From Paracoccus sp. S3-43 (GTDB lineage Bacteria > Pseudomonadota > Alphaproteobacteria > Rhodobacterales > Rhodobacteraceae), in NCBI RefSeq assembly GCF_029027965.1, contig NZ_CP119082.1, positions 1,468,001-1,532,000 on the forward strand: a stretch of 64,000 nt of DNA, given 5' to 3'. The position numbers were made by a program, and so were the translations under genes. Below the pieces are notes generated by a model. The model made no database searches, was not told the DNA's origin, and saw only the letters and a program-made list of their open reading frames with translations. Positions 54,007-61,288 of this stretch are shown here, piece after piece; position 1 is the first letter of the stretch; each line of letters begins with the position of its first letter.

Positions 54007-54578
54007 TCGACTTTGCCCCGCAGCCGAGTGAAAGATGCCGGAAGAGCCATGCTGCCCGCCGCCACGAAACCGATCTTGACCAGATCACCGAGAAGGAAGG
54101 GCACGACGCCGGCAGCGAGAAGTTGGCCGACCGGGACATAGACCGCCAGCCATGCCATGCCGATGGCATAGATCGGCACCATTCCGGCGAGCATCGCACC
54201 GATCCGTCCGAGCGTGCCTTTGCCGGCCGCCAGCATGCCGACCAGCCATGAGGCGACGAGATAGCCGAGCAGATAGCCGCCAGTCGGTCCGGCCATATAG
54301 GCAAAGGCTACGCCGCGCTCGGGCGAACCCGAGAATACTGGAAGGCCGACAGCACCGGCCGCGAGATAGGCGAGGAAGATCGAGACAGCGATGCGCGGCC
54401 CGAACCCCACGGCGAAAGCCATGACGGCCATCGTGTGCAGGGTCATCGGAACCGGCCAGAACGGAATCTGCACCTTGGCGGCAATGGTCATCAGCGCCGT
54501 ACCGGCGATGATGGTCAGCGCCGTGCGGGCCGATTGTGCAAATCCGGTCTCGACGGGTCTCGTGGCGGCATCATTCAT
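54003..54578 (-). CDS. bioY: Biotin transporter BioY
   Basis: A 191-residue membrane protein, the substrate-specific S component of biotin ECF transport. It has about six hydrophobic helices and the conserved [39 protein letters not shown] and [13 protein letters not shown]. The start MNDAATRP follows GGAGAAACA. No bioM or bioN is adjacent; many BioY proteins work alone or with shared modules. It is the first gene of the bioYB unit. Confidence 0.95.
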   Translation of the reverse strand: MNDAATRPVETGFAQSARTALTIIAGTALMTIAAKVQIPFWPVPMTLHTMAVMAFAVGFGPRIAVSIFLAYLAAGAVGLPVFSGSPERGVAFAYMAGPTGGYLLGYLVASWLVGMLAAGKGTLGRIGAMLAGMVPIYAIGMAWLAVYVPVGQLLAAGVVPFLLGDLVKIGFVAAGSMALPASFTRLRGKVE

Positions 54579-54600
54579 GTTGTTTCTCCTTAGCGCCATA

Positions 54601-54610
54601 TTATAGATAA
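54601..54610. promoter_or_regulatory. BioR operator upstream of bioYB
   Basis: TTATAGATAA matches the palindromic alphaproteobacterial BioR consensus (TTATMKATAA) exactly. It lies 23 bases upstream of the bioY start, within the AT-rich promoter region, where a GntR-family BioR repressor would block transcription when biotin is ample. Confidence 0.75.
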
Positions 54611-54712
54611 TTTTTCGAATCTATCGCTAAATGAATCCACAGAACCATGATCATGGCAATAGCCTCGCTCGTGACGCTGCTTCCGGTCCGGGTTGAACAA
54701 GCTGTTGCCGCA

Positions 54713-54811
54713 CTATTTCGGCTTTTTCTGCCCGCTCATCTGAACGTGCCGAGCGAGCACCCGTGCCGCCATTTCGGCCCGTCCCGCCCTCAAGGCGTCG
54801 AGGATCGAGCC
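54713..54811 (-). pseudogene. GntR/FCD-like C-terminal tail, possible bioR remnant
   Basis: The last 33 residues of this frame (RGSILDALRAGRAEMAARVL then ARHVQMSGQKKPK) resemble the final helix of FCD-type GntR regulators, where 'H-x-x-I-x-x-A-L-x-x-x-D/R' recurs. The location next to bioY and its operator suggests a lost bioR. The sequence before it belongs to a different family (DUF2493), so this is a fused remnant. The family call rests on a short stretch. Confidence 0.4.
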
Positions 54812-55170
54812 CCGCCAGGCGCTGCCGGTGTGGTGCTCGAACGCTTCGGCGACGAGGTCGCGGAAGCGTTCCATGCTGGCGCGCCGTTCGATAAGGGTTT
54901 GCCCCTCGGCCGTGAGGCGTTTGAGTTCGACCGACTTCACCTCGCTGCCGTCCTGTTCCCGCTGCATCCGGCGCTGCGCCTGCTCGTTGTCGTCGAAGTC
55001 GCGCTCTACCCGGCCGGTGGCACGGTGGAAGAGATGACGGTCCCCCAGAGCAGCTCTTCGAGATCGGGCCCTAGGCGGGTGTCGCAGAGCGTCGCGACGA
55101 GGGCGTCGAAGATGTCGGTGACGGCGGCAGCGACGGTTTTCCCTCGGGCAAGGGACTCTCAGACGATGGA
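54812..55170 (-). pseudogene. DUF2493-type protein fragment with frameshift
   Basis: Two frames together read like the N-terminal part of DUF2493 proteins found on plasmids and integrative elements. One has VAAAVTDIFDALVATLCDTR then GPDLEELLWGT; the other resumes with VERDFDDNEQAQRRM, GSEVKSVELKRLTAEGQTLI and TGSAWR. A single missing base near 55035 explains the shift. The conserved C-terminal nucleotide-binding DUF2493 domain is absent, replaced by the GntR-like tail. Confidence 0.6.
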
Positions 55171-55341
55171 TGCACCTGCCGATGGCGAAAGAACGAAACC
55201 GGCAGGGGACGAGCCAGGCCGAGCCTCCGGGGACCGATCACGACCTCACCCCTCCATGAACCGGGCTGTTCCGACGTCGTAGGCGGTCGTTTTGTGCGCC
55301 GGGAACGGGATGCCGTCAGCAACTTATGGTCGTCGCTACGG

Positions 55342-55568
55342 TCAGAAGCCATCGAGGAAGTCCAATTCGTTTAACGAACGCTGCCGCCATCCGGCGGGGT
55401 TGGTGACCCAGCGATTGATGTCGAATTCCTTCCATCCCGCGCCGTTGGTGCTGATCCTGATCTGGGGCGGGAAGGTGTCCTCGTTGATCTTGCGGTAGAT
55501 GGTGGACCGGGACATGCCAGTGCGGGCGAGAACGTCTTCAGGCGGGCGATACGGTCTGGCTGGCGCAT
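55342..55568 (-). pseudogene. AlpA-family excisionase/regulator with one-base frameshift
   Basis: The start reads MRQPDRIARLKT and, after a one-base loss, continues LARTGMSRSTIYRKINEDTF, PPQIRISTNGAGWKEFDINR and WVTNPAGWRQRSLN. This is the compact helix-turn-helix of AlpA-type proteins, which control prophage or integrative-element excision. The codons AAG ACG TTC would be AAG ACN GTT CTC in an intact gene. It marks the remains of a mobile element together with the DUF2493 relic. Confidence 0.75.
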
Positions 55569-55658
55569 GGTCGTGCTGCCTCCTGCTGGTTGTTTCTGAC
55601 GGTTGCAGAGACCAGACAATGCAACAAATTATCGCTTTCAAACAATCACTTAAGTGTC

Positions 55659-55862
55659 TTAAACCAGGCGCACCGCAGTACTGGCGCTCACACCCAACAC
55701 GCGGCCCGCCGCCCGCGCCGAATGACCCGCATCGACATAGGCCACGGTCCGCTCCCGAAGGTCCAACGAGTAGGGCTCGCCCATGATCCACCTCCTACAG
55801 GGAGTGAAGCAGGCCTCCCCGGTCCTGTGAATCCCGATTCACATCAATGGCAAACCGCTCTA
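55659..55862 (-). mobile_element. IS630-family fragment, 5' end with transposase N-terminus
   Basis: On the minus strand the tiny frame 55784-55659 encodes 41 residues, MGEPYSLDLRERTVAYVDAG then HSARAAGRVLGVSASTAVRL, the N-terminal helix-turn-helix of an IS630 transposase. Upstream, an outer terminus TAGAGCGGTTTGCC ends at TA (55861-55862), and there is a palindrome TGTGAATC...GATTCACA near 55826-55842. The rest of the element is gone. The retained terminus faces the peptide cluster. Confidence 0.8.
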
Positions 55863-55923
55863 ACAGAAGGGAATCACCGCAGATCGAATCTGGGAATCGG
55901 AATCTCAATGCCCACGATAAGCT

Positions 55924-58065
55924 CTAGCTGGCTGAATACACCGTCCTGCGCGGACCGGTGGGAAGTTCCTCGATCCCGCCGCCATGCACCAGCAGGCGGC
56001 GCGTTGCGCGTTCGATCAGGGCCGGGCGATGGGCAATCACGATGCGGGTGATCGGCAGTTCGGCGATCAGATCGGCGATGGCGCGTTCTGTCTGTTCGTC
56101 CAGATTCGCCGTCCCCTCGTCCAGAAACAACAGGCGCGGCTGGCGGTACAGCGCGCGGGCCAGCAACACCCGCTGGCGCTGGCCGCCCGACAGCGCCGAT
56201 CCCATGTCGCCCACCAGCGACAGGTATTGCATCGGCATCCGGGTGATGTCGTTGTGGATCTGCGCGGCCGCGGCTGCGGCGACCACGCGCTCCATCTCCA
56301 TGTCCGGGTCGAAGAAGGCGATGTTGTCCGCGATCGAGCCCGACAGAAGCTGGTCGTCCTGCGCGACCACACCGACCTGCCCGCGCCATGCGCGCCACAG
56401 CTCGGGCGAGGCCGGCTGGCCGTCCAGCAGGATCTGGCCGTTTTCCGGCGCGTTCAACCCCAGAAGCAGCTTGGCCAGCGTGGTCTTGCCCCCGCCCGAG
56501 GGGCCGGTGACCGCCAGGAAGTCGCCCGGCGCGATCTCCAGCGACACGTCGTCCAGCACCAGCGGGCTGGCATTGCCATAGCGGAAGCTGACGCCGCGCA
56601 CCGAAATGCCGCCCTGCACGTCGATCATGCGCGGGGGCGCGTCGTTGGTTTCGCTGATGTCGGCCTCGGCGGTCACGATGTCGGACAGGCGTTCCAGATG
56701 CAGCTTCAGCAACCGGAACTGCATCACCTCGCCCACCAGCGACAGGGCGCGGTCGCTGAAGGTCTGCCGGAACGACAGGAACGCCATCAGCATCCCGACC
56801 GAGAGCCCGTCCGCGTTCAGGATCATCCTGGCGCCCAGATAGATCACCAGCACGGTCTGGATCCCGATGACGGCGGTTTGCAGGAAGCCGAGGCTGATTT
56901 CGTACTTCCCCACCCTGACCGAACTGTTGATGACCGAGGCATAGCGGTTGCGCCATTTCCCCTCGCGGTCGGTTTCGCCCCCCATCAGTCGGATCGTGGG
57001 CATGGCGCGCACGGTCTCGATCAGATGGGATTGCTCGGACGCCATGGCGACGATGTTTTCCTCGGTCGAGGACCGGGTGAAGGGGTAAAAGGCAAAGCCC
57101 AGACCCAGCACGATCAGCAGCGAGCCGACGACGACCGCCCCCAGAAGTGGCGAGTAAAGAAACAGGATGAAGGCCGCGACCACCGCCATCAACCCGTCCA
57201 CGATGGCCGAGATCATGCCCCGCGTCAGCGCGTCCTGAATGGCCGAGGTGGATTCGATGCGCGACATGATGTCCCCCACATGCCGCTTTTCAAAGAAGGA
57301 AACGGGCAGGCGCAGCAGGTGGCGGACGATGTTGCCGACGATCTGGAAGGACATCATCGACCCCAGCAGCCTCAGCACCCAGTTCCGCAGCGCCTCAAGC
57401 GCCGCATGAAGCACGCTCAGCGCGCCGAACCCCAGGGCCAGCACGGTCAGCAGGTCGCGGTCGGACCGGCTGATCGCCTCGTCCACGACAAGCTGGATGT
57501 GGAAGGGGATGGCGAAGGTCACGACCTGGAACACCAGCGACAGGGCCAGCACCTGAAAGATCGCGGCGCCCATCCCCTGGGTCTTTGACCAGAGGCTGGA
57601 CAGTCTGACCGGCATCCGGGCCTGCGCCTTCTGAAAGTTGCCCATCGGCGACAGTTCCAGAACCACCCCGGTGAAATGGTTGGACAGATCCTCCATCGAC
57701 AGGGTGCGGGCGCCGCGCGCCGGATCGTGAATCACCGCCTTGTGGCGGCTGATCGACTTCAGCACCACGAAATGGTTCAGATCCCAGTGCAGGATCGCCG
57801 GCAGCTTGACCTGCCCCAGCGACTGTATCCCGACCCTCAGCGCGCGGGGCGCCAGCGACAGCTGTTCCGCCAGCTGCATCAGGTTGCGCAGCGTGGCCCC
57901 GGTGAGCGACAGGGAAAATCGCTGCCGCAACCCGTTCAGGTCGATGTCATGGCCGTGATAGCGGCCGATCATCGTCATGCAGGCCAGGCCGCATTCGGCG
58001 GCTTCGGCGGCCCGGATCTCGGGCAGGCGGCGATGCCCGGAAAAGTTCAGCTCAGTGATGCTCAT
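55924..58065 (-). CDS. C39-peptidase-containing ABC exporter for double-glycine peptides
   Basis: A 713-residue peptidase-ABC protein. The C39 domain has Cys25 (AAECGLACMTMIGRYHGHDI), His98 (ILHWDLNHFVVLKSI) and Asp114 (VIHDPARGA), so its catalytic triad is complete. A six-helix membrane domain follows to about residue 450. The nucleotide-binding domain carries Walker A (GPSGGGKTT), signature ALSGGQRQR and Walker B (LLFLDEGTANLD). It should remove leaders after a GG-type site and export the cores. It overlaps the HlyD gene by ATGA and is last in the minus-strand peptide operon. Confidence 0.93.
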   Translation of the reverse strand: MSITELNFSGHRRLPEIRAAEAAECGLACMTMIGRYHGHDIDLNGLRQRFSLSLTGATLRNLMQLAEQLSLAPRALRVGIQSLGQVKLPAILHWDLNHFVVLKSISRHKAVIHDPARGARTLSMEDLSNHFTGVVLELSPMGNFQKAQARMPVRLSSLWSKTQGMGAAIFQVLALSLVFQVVTFAIPFHIQLVVDEAISRSDRDLLTVLALGFGALSVLHAALEALRNWVLRLLGSMMSFQIVGNIVRHLLRLPVSFFEKRHVGDIMSRIESTSAIQDALTRGMISAIVDGLMAVVAAFILFLYSPLLGAVVVGSLLIVLGLGFAFYPFTRSSTEENIVAMASEQSHLIETVRAMPTIRLMGGETDREGKWRNRYASVINSSVRVGKYEISLGFLQTAVIGIQTVLVIYLGARMILNADGLSVGMLMAFLSFRQTFSDRALSLVGEVMQFRLLKLHLERLSDIVTAEADISETNDAPPRMIDVQGGISVRGVSFRYGNASPLVLDDVSLEIAPGDFLAVTGPSGGGKTTLAKLLLGLNAPENGQILLDGQPASPELWRAWRGQVGVVAQDDQLLSGSIADNIAFFDPDMEMERVVAAAAAAQIHNDITRMPMQYLSLVGDMGSALSGGQRQRVLLARALYRQPRLLFLDEGTANLDEQTERAIADLIAELPITRIVIAHRPALIERATRRLLVHGGGIEELPTGPRRTVYSAS

Positions 58066-59339
58066 CCCAGGCGCCCCACGGCATAGATCGGATCGAGAAG
58101 CCATTCGACCAGCGTCCGCCGGTCGATGACGATCCCGGCGGTCAGAAGCATGCCGGGCTGGATCTGGATGCCTTGGCCGTAAGCCCGGATCTGGTCGCTT
58201 TCCATCTGGACCTTGACGCGGAACACCGGCTCGGAAATGTCCAGGCCGGGAATGGCGACCTCGGCCGGGGCAAGGACAGTGCGCGACACGCTGTGCACCA
58301 CGCCGGGGGCCGTGCCGAATTTCTGATAGGGAAAGGCCTGGTACATCAGTTGCACCTCCTGCCCCTTCTGGATGAACCCGGCGGAGCGCGAAGGGACGTA
58401 AAGCTCGGCCTGCAACGTGGATCCCTCGGGCGTGACGACGGCCACGACGGATTGCGGGGCGACGGTCTGGCCGCGCGATACCGGCACGGCGACGACGCGC
58501 CCCGCCACGGTGGCGCCCGCGTGATAGACGTTCTGGGTCGCCATTTCGGTGCCTTGCTGGGCAAGCTGCGCCTGGCTGGCGCTGGCGGCGGCCTCGGCCG
58601 CGCGGATCGAGATCGGCAGGCTGCGCAACTGGGCGTCAATGTCGCTGATCTGGCGTTCTATCGACATCACGCTGCTGCGGACGTTCGACAGTTCCTGCTG
58701 GGCGGACAGCACGCTCATCTCGCTTTCCTCGACGCTCTTGGTGCTGGCAAAGCCGCGACCGGCGACGGTGCGGACCCGTTCGGCGTTTGACTGCACCAGT
58801 TGAAGATGGCGAGTCATCGTCTCGATACGGCTGCGGCCCTGCTCCAGTTCGCGCAGCAGAGCGGCGCGTTGCGTTTCCAGGCTGGCTTCCTCGGCCAGCA
58901 GCTTTTCGCGCTCGGCTTCAGCCTGGGCGCGGACGGCCTCGATCTGGGCCGACAGCTGAAGCTGAAGCGCCTGCCCGGCGCTGCCGTCCTCAAGATCGGC
59001 GGACAGACGCAACTGCGCCAGCGACTGCCCGACCCGCACCTCGTCGCCCTCGGATACCGACAGCGTCTGGATCACCCCGCCCTGAGGCGCGGTCACGCGG
59101 ATCAGCCCGCCTTCGGGCACGACCCATCCGACGACGGTCTCGATGCGGGCATAGCTTGCCGTGGCGGCAAAGATGACCGCGCCGCAGACGACAACGGTCG
59201 CCAGCACGATCAGCACCCGCATCCGCATGGAGAGCGACACAAGAACCTCTCCGTCGAGGGAGCGGGACTGATAGGCGACGGCCTGCTTGCGAAACAGCGG
59301 AACGGGATCGGGAGACAGCGGGGCGTCCTTATCGCTCAT
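58062..59339 (-). CDS. HlyD-family membrane-fusion protein
   Basis: A 425-residue adaptor. After a cytoplasmic start it has one membrane helix (MRVLIVLATVVVCGAVIFAA), a lipoyl/barrel-sandwich half (VTAPQGGVIQTLSVSEGDEV), a long coiled-coil hairpin (about residues 110-265), and the second half plus beta-barrel (VAGRVVAVPVSRGQTVAPQS). This is the periplasmic partner linking the C39 ABC exporter to an outer-membrane channel such as TolC; no channel gene is nearby. It lies upstream of and overlaps the exporter gene. Confidence 0.92.
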   Translation of the reverse strand: MSDKDAPLSPDPVPLFRKQAVAYQSRSLDGEVLVSLSMRMRVLIVLATVVVCGAVIFAATASYARIETVVGWVVPEGGLIRVTAPQGGVIQTLSVSEGDEVRVGQSLAQLRLSADLEDGSAGQALQLQLSAQIEAVRAQAEAEREKLLAEEASLETQRAALLRELEQGRSRIETMTRHLQLVQSNAERVRTVAGRGFASTKSVEESEMSVLSAQQELSNVRSSVMSIERQISDIDAQLRSLPISIRAAEAAASASQAQLAQQGTEMATQNVYHAGATVAGRVVAVPVSRGQTVAPQSVVAVVTPEGSTLQAELYVPSRSAGFIQKGQEVQLMYQAFPYQKFGTAPGVVHSVSRTVLAPAEVAIPGLDISEPVFRVKVQMESDQIRAYGQGIQIQPGMLLTAGIVIDRRTLVEWLLDPIYAVGRLG

Positions 59340-59369
59340 TGCCTGACCATTGCTCCTGTGATAGAGGTG

Positions 59370-59395
59370 GCGTCAGAGGTTGCACCCTCTGACGC
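59370..59395. other. Intra-operon stem-loop 1
   Basis: A perfect 10-bp inverted repeat GCGTCAGAGG/CCTCTGACGC with a 6-base loop, lying between the 52-residue peptide gene and hlyD. No T run follows, so it may be an attenuating or RNA-stabilising structure. Confidence 0.7.
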
Positions 59396-59405
59396 CTGCG
59401 ATGCG

Positions 59406-59429
59406 GGTCGGCCCTTTACCGGGCCGACC
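59406..59429. other. Intra-operon stem-loop 2
   Basis: A perfect 9-bp inverted repeat GGTCGGCCC/GGGCCGACC with a 6-base loop begins two bases after the stop codon of the 52-residue peptide gene. Together with stem-loop 1 it separates the peptide genes from the exporter genes. Confidence 0.7.
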
Positions 59430-59431
59430 TC

Positions 59432-59590
59432 TTATTTTTGGGCCAGGTCACGACCGACCTGATAGCCCAAGGCAGCGGAAGCCACACCCAGAGCCAGCAG
59501 CGGGATCAGCGGGAAGGCGCCACCGGCGATGGCGTCGATGTCCTGGTCGTTCAGTTCGAAGGACTGCAGTTCGTTTTCAAGAGCGTTCAT
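59432..59590 (-). CDS. Double-glycine leader peptide, bacteriocin-like (52 residues)
   Basis: A 52-residue precursor. The leader is MNALENELQSFELNDQDIDA then IAGG, with a GG processing site at residues 23-24. The mature part AFPLIPLLALGVASAALGYQ continues with VGRDLAQK and is a hydrophobic helix with Gly/Ala small residues. It resembles class IIb bacteriocins of the lactobin A/cerein 7B type. The ATG follows AAGGATC. It is the last peptide gene before hlyD and the C39 exporter, which should process and export it. Confidence 0.75.
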   Translation of the reverse strand: MNALENELQSFELNDQDIDAIAGGAFPLIPLLALGVASAALGYQVGRDLAQK

Positions 59591-59615
59591 TTCTTGATCC
59601 TTTCAGAGATTGGTT

Positions 59616-59717
59616 TCAGCGAGCGGCCAGATCCGATCCGATCCCGTAGCCCAAGACCATCGAAAGCACCGCCAGAACAGCGAGCCAGATGATGGTTTCG
59701 GACGAGAGATTGAACAT
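59616..59717 (-). CDS. Leaderless 33-residue membrane peptide, paralogue of the neighbouring bacteriocin
   Basis: A 33-residue peptide: MFNLSSETIIWLAVLAVLSM then VLGYGIGSDLAAR. It has no double-glycine site, yet its end (LGYGIGSDLAAR) is clearly related to that of the 52-residue neighbour (LGYQVGRDLAQK). The ATG follows GCAGGAAAA. It may be an immunity peptide, a leaderless bacteriocin or an unprocessed helper; none is proven. Confidence 0.6.
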   Translation of the reverse strand: MFNLSSETIIWLAVLAVLSMVLGYGIGSDLAAR

Positions 59718-59738
59718 TTTTCCTGCCTTTCGGTTACG

Positions 59739-59924
59739 TCAGCGGTTGACCAGGTAGCCGAGACCGACACCGGCCGCGCCGCCCGAGGCGATCGCGATGG
59801 CGCCCCAGACGATCAGCGGGATGGCGGCACCCGAGACGTCCTCGACATCGGCCGGATTCAGCTCCACCAGCGCGTTCTCACTGGCATCATCGACCAGTTT
59901 CAGTTCGAACTTCTCAGCGAACAT
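59739..59924 (-). CDS. Double-glycine-type leader peptide, bacteriocin-like (61 residues)
   Basis: A 61-residue precursor. The leader MFAEKFELKLVDDASENALV continues ELNPADVEDVSG, with a GA rather than a GG at the likely cleavage site. The mature part AIPLIVWGAIAIASGGAAGV continues GLGYLVNR and is hydrophobic and glycine-rich. The ribosome-binding site is AAGGAAAG. The leader is nearly the same as that of the next gene (53 residues), so these two are duplicates. Exported presumably by the C39 system. Confidence 0.72.
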   Translation of the reverse strand: MFAEKFELKLVDDASENALVELNPADVEDVSGAAIPLIVWGAIAIASGGAAGVGLGYLVNR

Positions 59925-59943
59925 GAGACTTTCCTTCACGGTA

Positions 59944-60105
59944 TCAGGTGTTCTTGGCGACGACGTAGCCGGCCACGAAACCCGCAGCGAAGACGAGCGG
60001 CAGGAAGCCACCCGAAACGTCGTCGACCTCGGCGGCGTTCAGTTCGACCAGGGCGGTTTCGTTCAGGTCATCGACCAGCTTCAGTTCGGTTTTTTCAGCA
60101 AACAT
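59944..60105 (-). CDS. Double-glycine leader peptide, bacteriocin-like (53 residues)
   Basis: A 53-residue precursor, the first gene of the minus-strand operon. The leader MFAEKTELKLVDDLNETALV continues ELNAAEVDDVSGG with a GG site at residues 32-33, and the mature part is FLPLVFAAGFVAGYVVAKNT. The ribosome-binding site CGAGGAGAA is strong. The pattern GGFLPL plus small-residue helix is typical of cerein 7B-like class IIb bacteriocins. The promoter must lie in the region shared with the LuxR gene. Confidence 0.75.
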   Translation of the reverse strand: MFAEKTELKLVDDLNETALVELNAAEVDDVSGGFLPLVFAAGFVAGYVVAKNT

Positions 60106-60417
60106 GGTTTTCTCCTCGGATTGCTGTGGATTTTCCCGGATCGGGATTTCGTTCTTGCGAACATCAGCATCAAGCCACCGAAACCGGCCCCGGAAAATCT
60201 GGACGGATGATCTAAGCGCCTCGAACAGGTGCACTAAACACGCACGGAATTGTTTGGGTGCGGCGGGAACCCGCGTCCGCTGCGGGGCGGCTCGCGCAGG
60301 GATTCGCCGAAACACGCAAGAGGCGTCCCCACGGGCTATTCGCTGATTGCAGCCCTGCGGATTCGTGTCACTCTGGAACTTGACATTCAAGAGCCGCAGA
60401 ACCTCAAGGAGTTTCCG
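60106..60417. other. Divergent intergenic region between the peptide operon and the LuxR-type gene
   Basis: No gene is supported. This 312-base stretch must carry the promoter of the minus-strand peptide operon and that of the regulator. A TTGACA is present on the plus strand at 60380-60385 but no convincing -10 follows at 17 bases. No long inverted repeat was recognised. Confidence 0.5.
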
Positions 60418-60834
60418 GTGAAGGATTTGATAACGCCTGTTAAAACCGGCGCCTCTAAAACCACCATCATCGTCGCCAACGCCAATCCAGCCTATCAGGA
60501 CGACATAAGAGAGATCATCCGCCAGCTGAAGCCGGACGCGGATGTCATCGTCATGGCGGCCCCTGCGTCCGGCGGCGGCGGGGATGCCCTCGCGCCCGCG
60601 CCCGACGACGACCGCTTCGACCGGCTGTCGCCGCGTCAGCGCGCCGTCCTCGCCCTTCTCGTCGAGGGTCGGTCGAACAAGGACATCGCCCGCAGCCTCG
60701 ATATCTCGCCCTCGACCGTGCGGGTGCATGTATCGGCCGTGCTGCGCGTACTGAGCGTGAGTTCCCGGACCGCGGCCGCCGCCCTGGCGGCCGGGACCAT
60801 CGCGCAGCAACGGCAGCAGTCCGTCACGCTGTAG
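60418..60834 (+). CDS. LuxR-type HTH regulator
   Basis: A 138-residue protein. The C-terminal GerE-type helix-turn-helix is clear: [20 protein letters not shown] then [20 protein letters not shown]. The N-terminal half ([20 protein letters not shown]) is too short for a standard receiver and lacks the usual acidic pocket, so it may be a reduced input domain. The start is GTG with AAGGAG six bases upstream. Position between the two peptide units suggests that it controls them. It has its own terminator. Confidence 0.85.
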   Translation: MKDLITPVKTGASKTTIIVANANPAYQDDIREIIRQLKPDADVIVMAAPASGGGGDALAPAPDDDRFDRLSPRQRAVLALLVEGRSNKDIARSLDISPSTVRVHVSAVLRVLSVSSRTAAAALAAGTIAQQRQQSVTL

Positions 60835-60879
60835 CACCGTCATCTTCTGCCCCGGCATTGGGGCTCCGCGATCGCAGGG

Positions 60880-60912
60880 GGCGGGCGTCCGATGGGGCGC
60901 CCGCCGCTTTTT
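60880..60912 (+). terminator. Rho-independent terminator after the LuxR-type gene
   Basis: An 8-bp GC stem (GGCGGGCG/CGCCCGCC) with a 10-base loop followed two bases later by TTTTT. It separates the regulator from the graspetide precursor, which therefore needs its own promoter in 60913-61019. Confidence 0.82.
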
Positions 60913-61019
60913 CGATCCGGCCTGCGTCTAGCACATCTGACCGAATTGCCGCAGCGGGAACCGGTTGCGATCTTTTTTTCACACGCAATCCCGCGTGTTT
61001 TGAATCCAACGAGGATCCC

Positions 61020-61232
61020 ATGACGACCGACACCAACGATATCCGCCCGCTGGAAACCGCCGAGGTCGATAGCGTCGCCGGCGGCACCCTCCGCCGCCCC
61101 CCGGCGGCCACCACGCTCGCCCTTGGCGAGGAGGACGGAGGCTGGGCGACCACCTTGGCCGTCGGCGAAGAAGACGGCGGTGACCGGCGCCTGCTGCTGG
61201 ACGCAGGATTCCATCTGCGCCAGGGCGCGTGA
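61020..61232 (+). CDS. Graspetide (omega-ester peptide) precursor, plesiocin-like with two TTxxxxEE repeats
   Basis: A 70-residue precursor. Leader residues 1-22 end in a double glycine (PLETAEVDSVAGG). The core has two near-identical 13-residue units: TTLALGEED at 31-39 and TTLAVGEED at 44-52. TTxxxxEE is the core motif of plesiocin-type (group 2) graspetides, where the two Thr and two Glu are joined by side-chain esters into a nested double ring. The tail is DRRLLLDAGFHLRQGA. The ribosome-binding site GAGGAT precedes ATG. An ATP-grasp ligase gene follows 57 bases later. The leader resembles those of the minus-strand peptides, so the C39 exporter could process it. Confidence 0.85.
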   Translation: MTTDTNDIRPLETAEVDSVAGGTLRRPPAATTLALGEEDGGWATTLAVGEEDGGDRRLLLDAGFHLRQGA

Positions 61233-61288
61233 ACCCACCGGGCCGGGGCAGGCCCCCGGCCCGGCGTCCCAAAGAAAAGGAATCCCGG

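Noticed and set aside
61020..61232. Microviridin-type (TxKxPSD) graspetide precursor
   Set aside because: The core lacks TxKxPSD and has no lysine at all. The TTxxxxEE repeats fit the plesiocin-type group instead.
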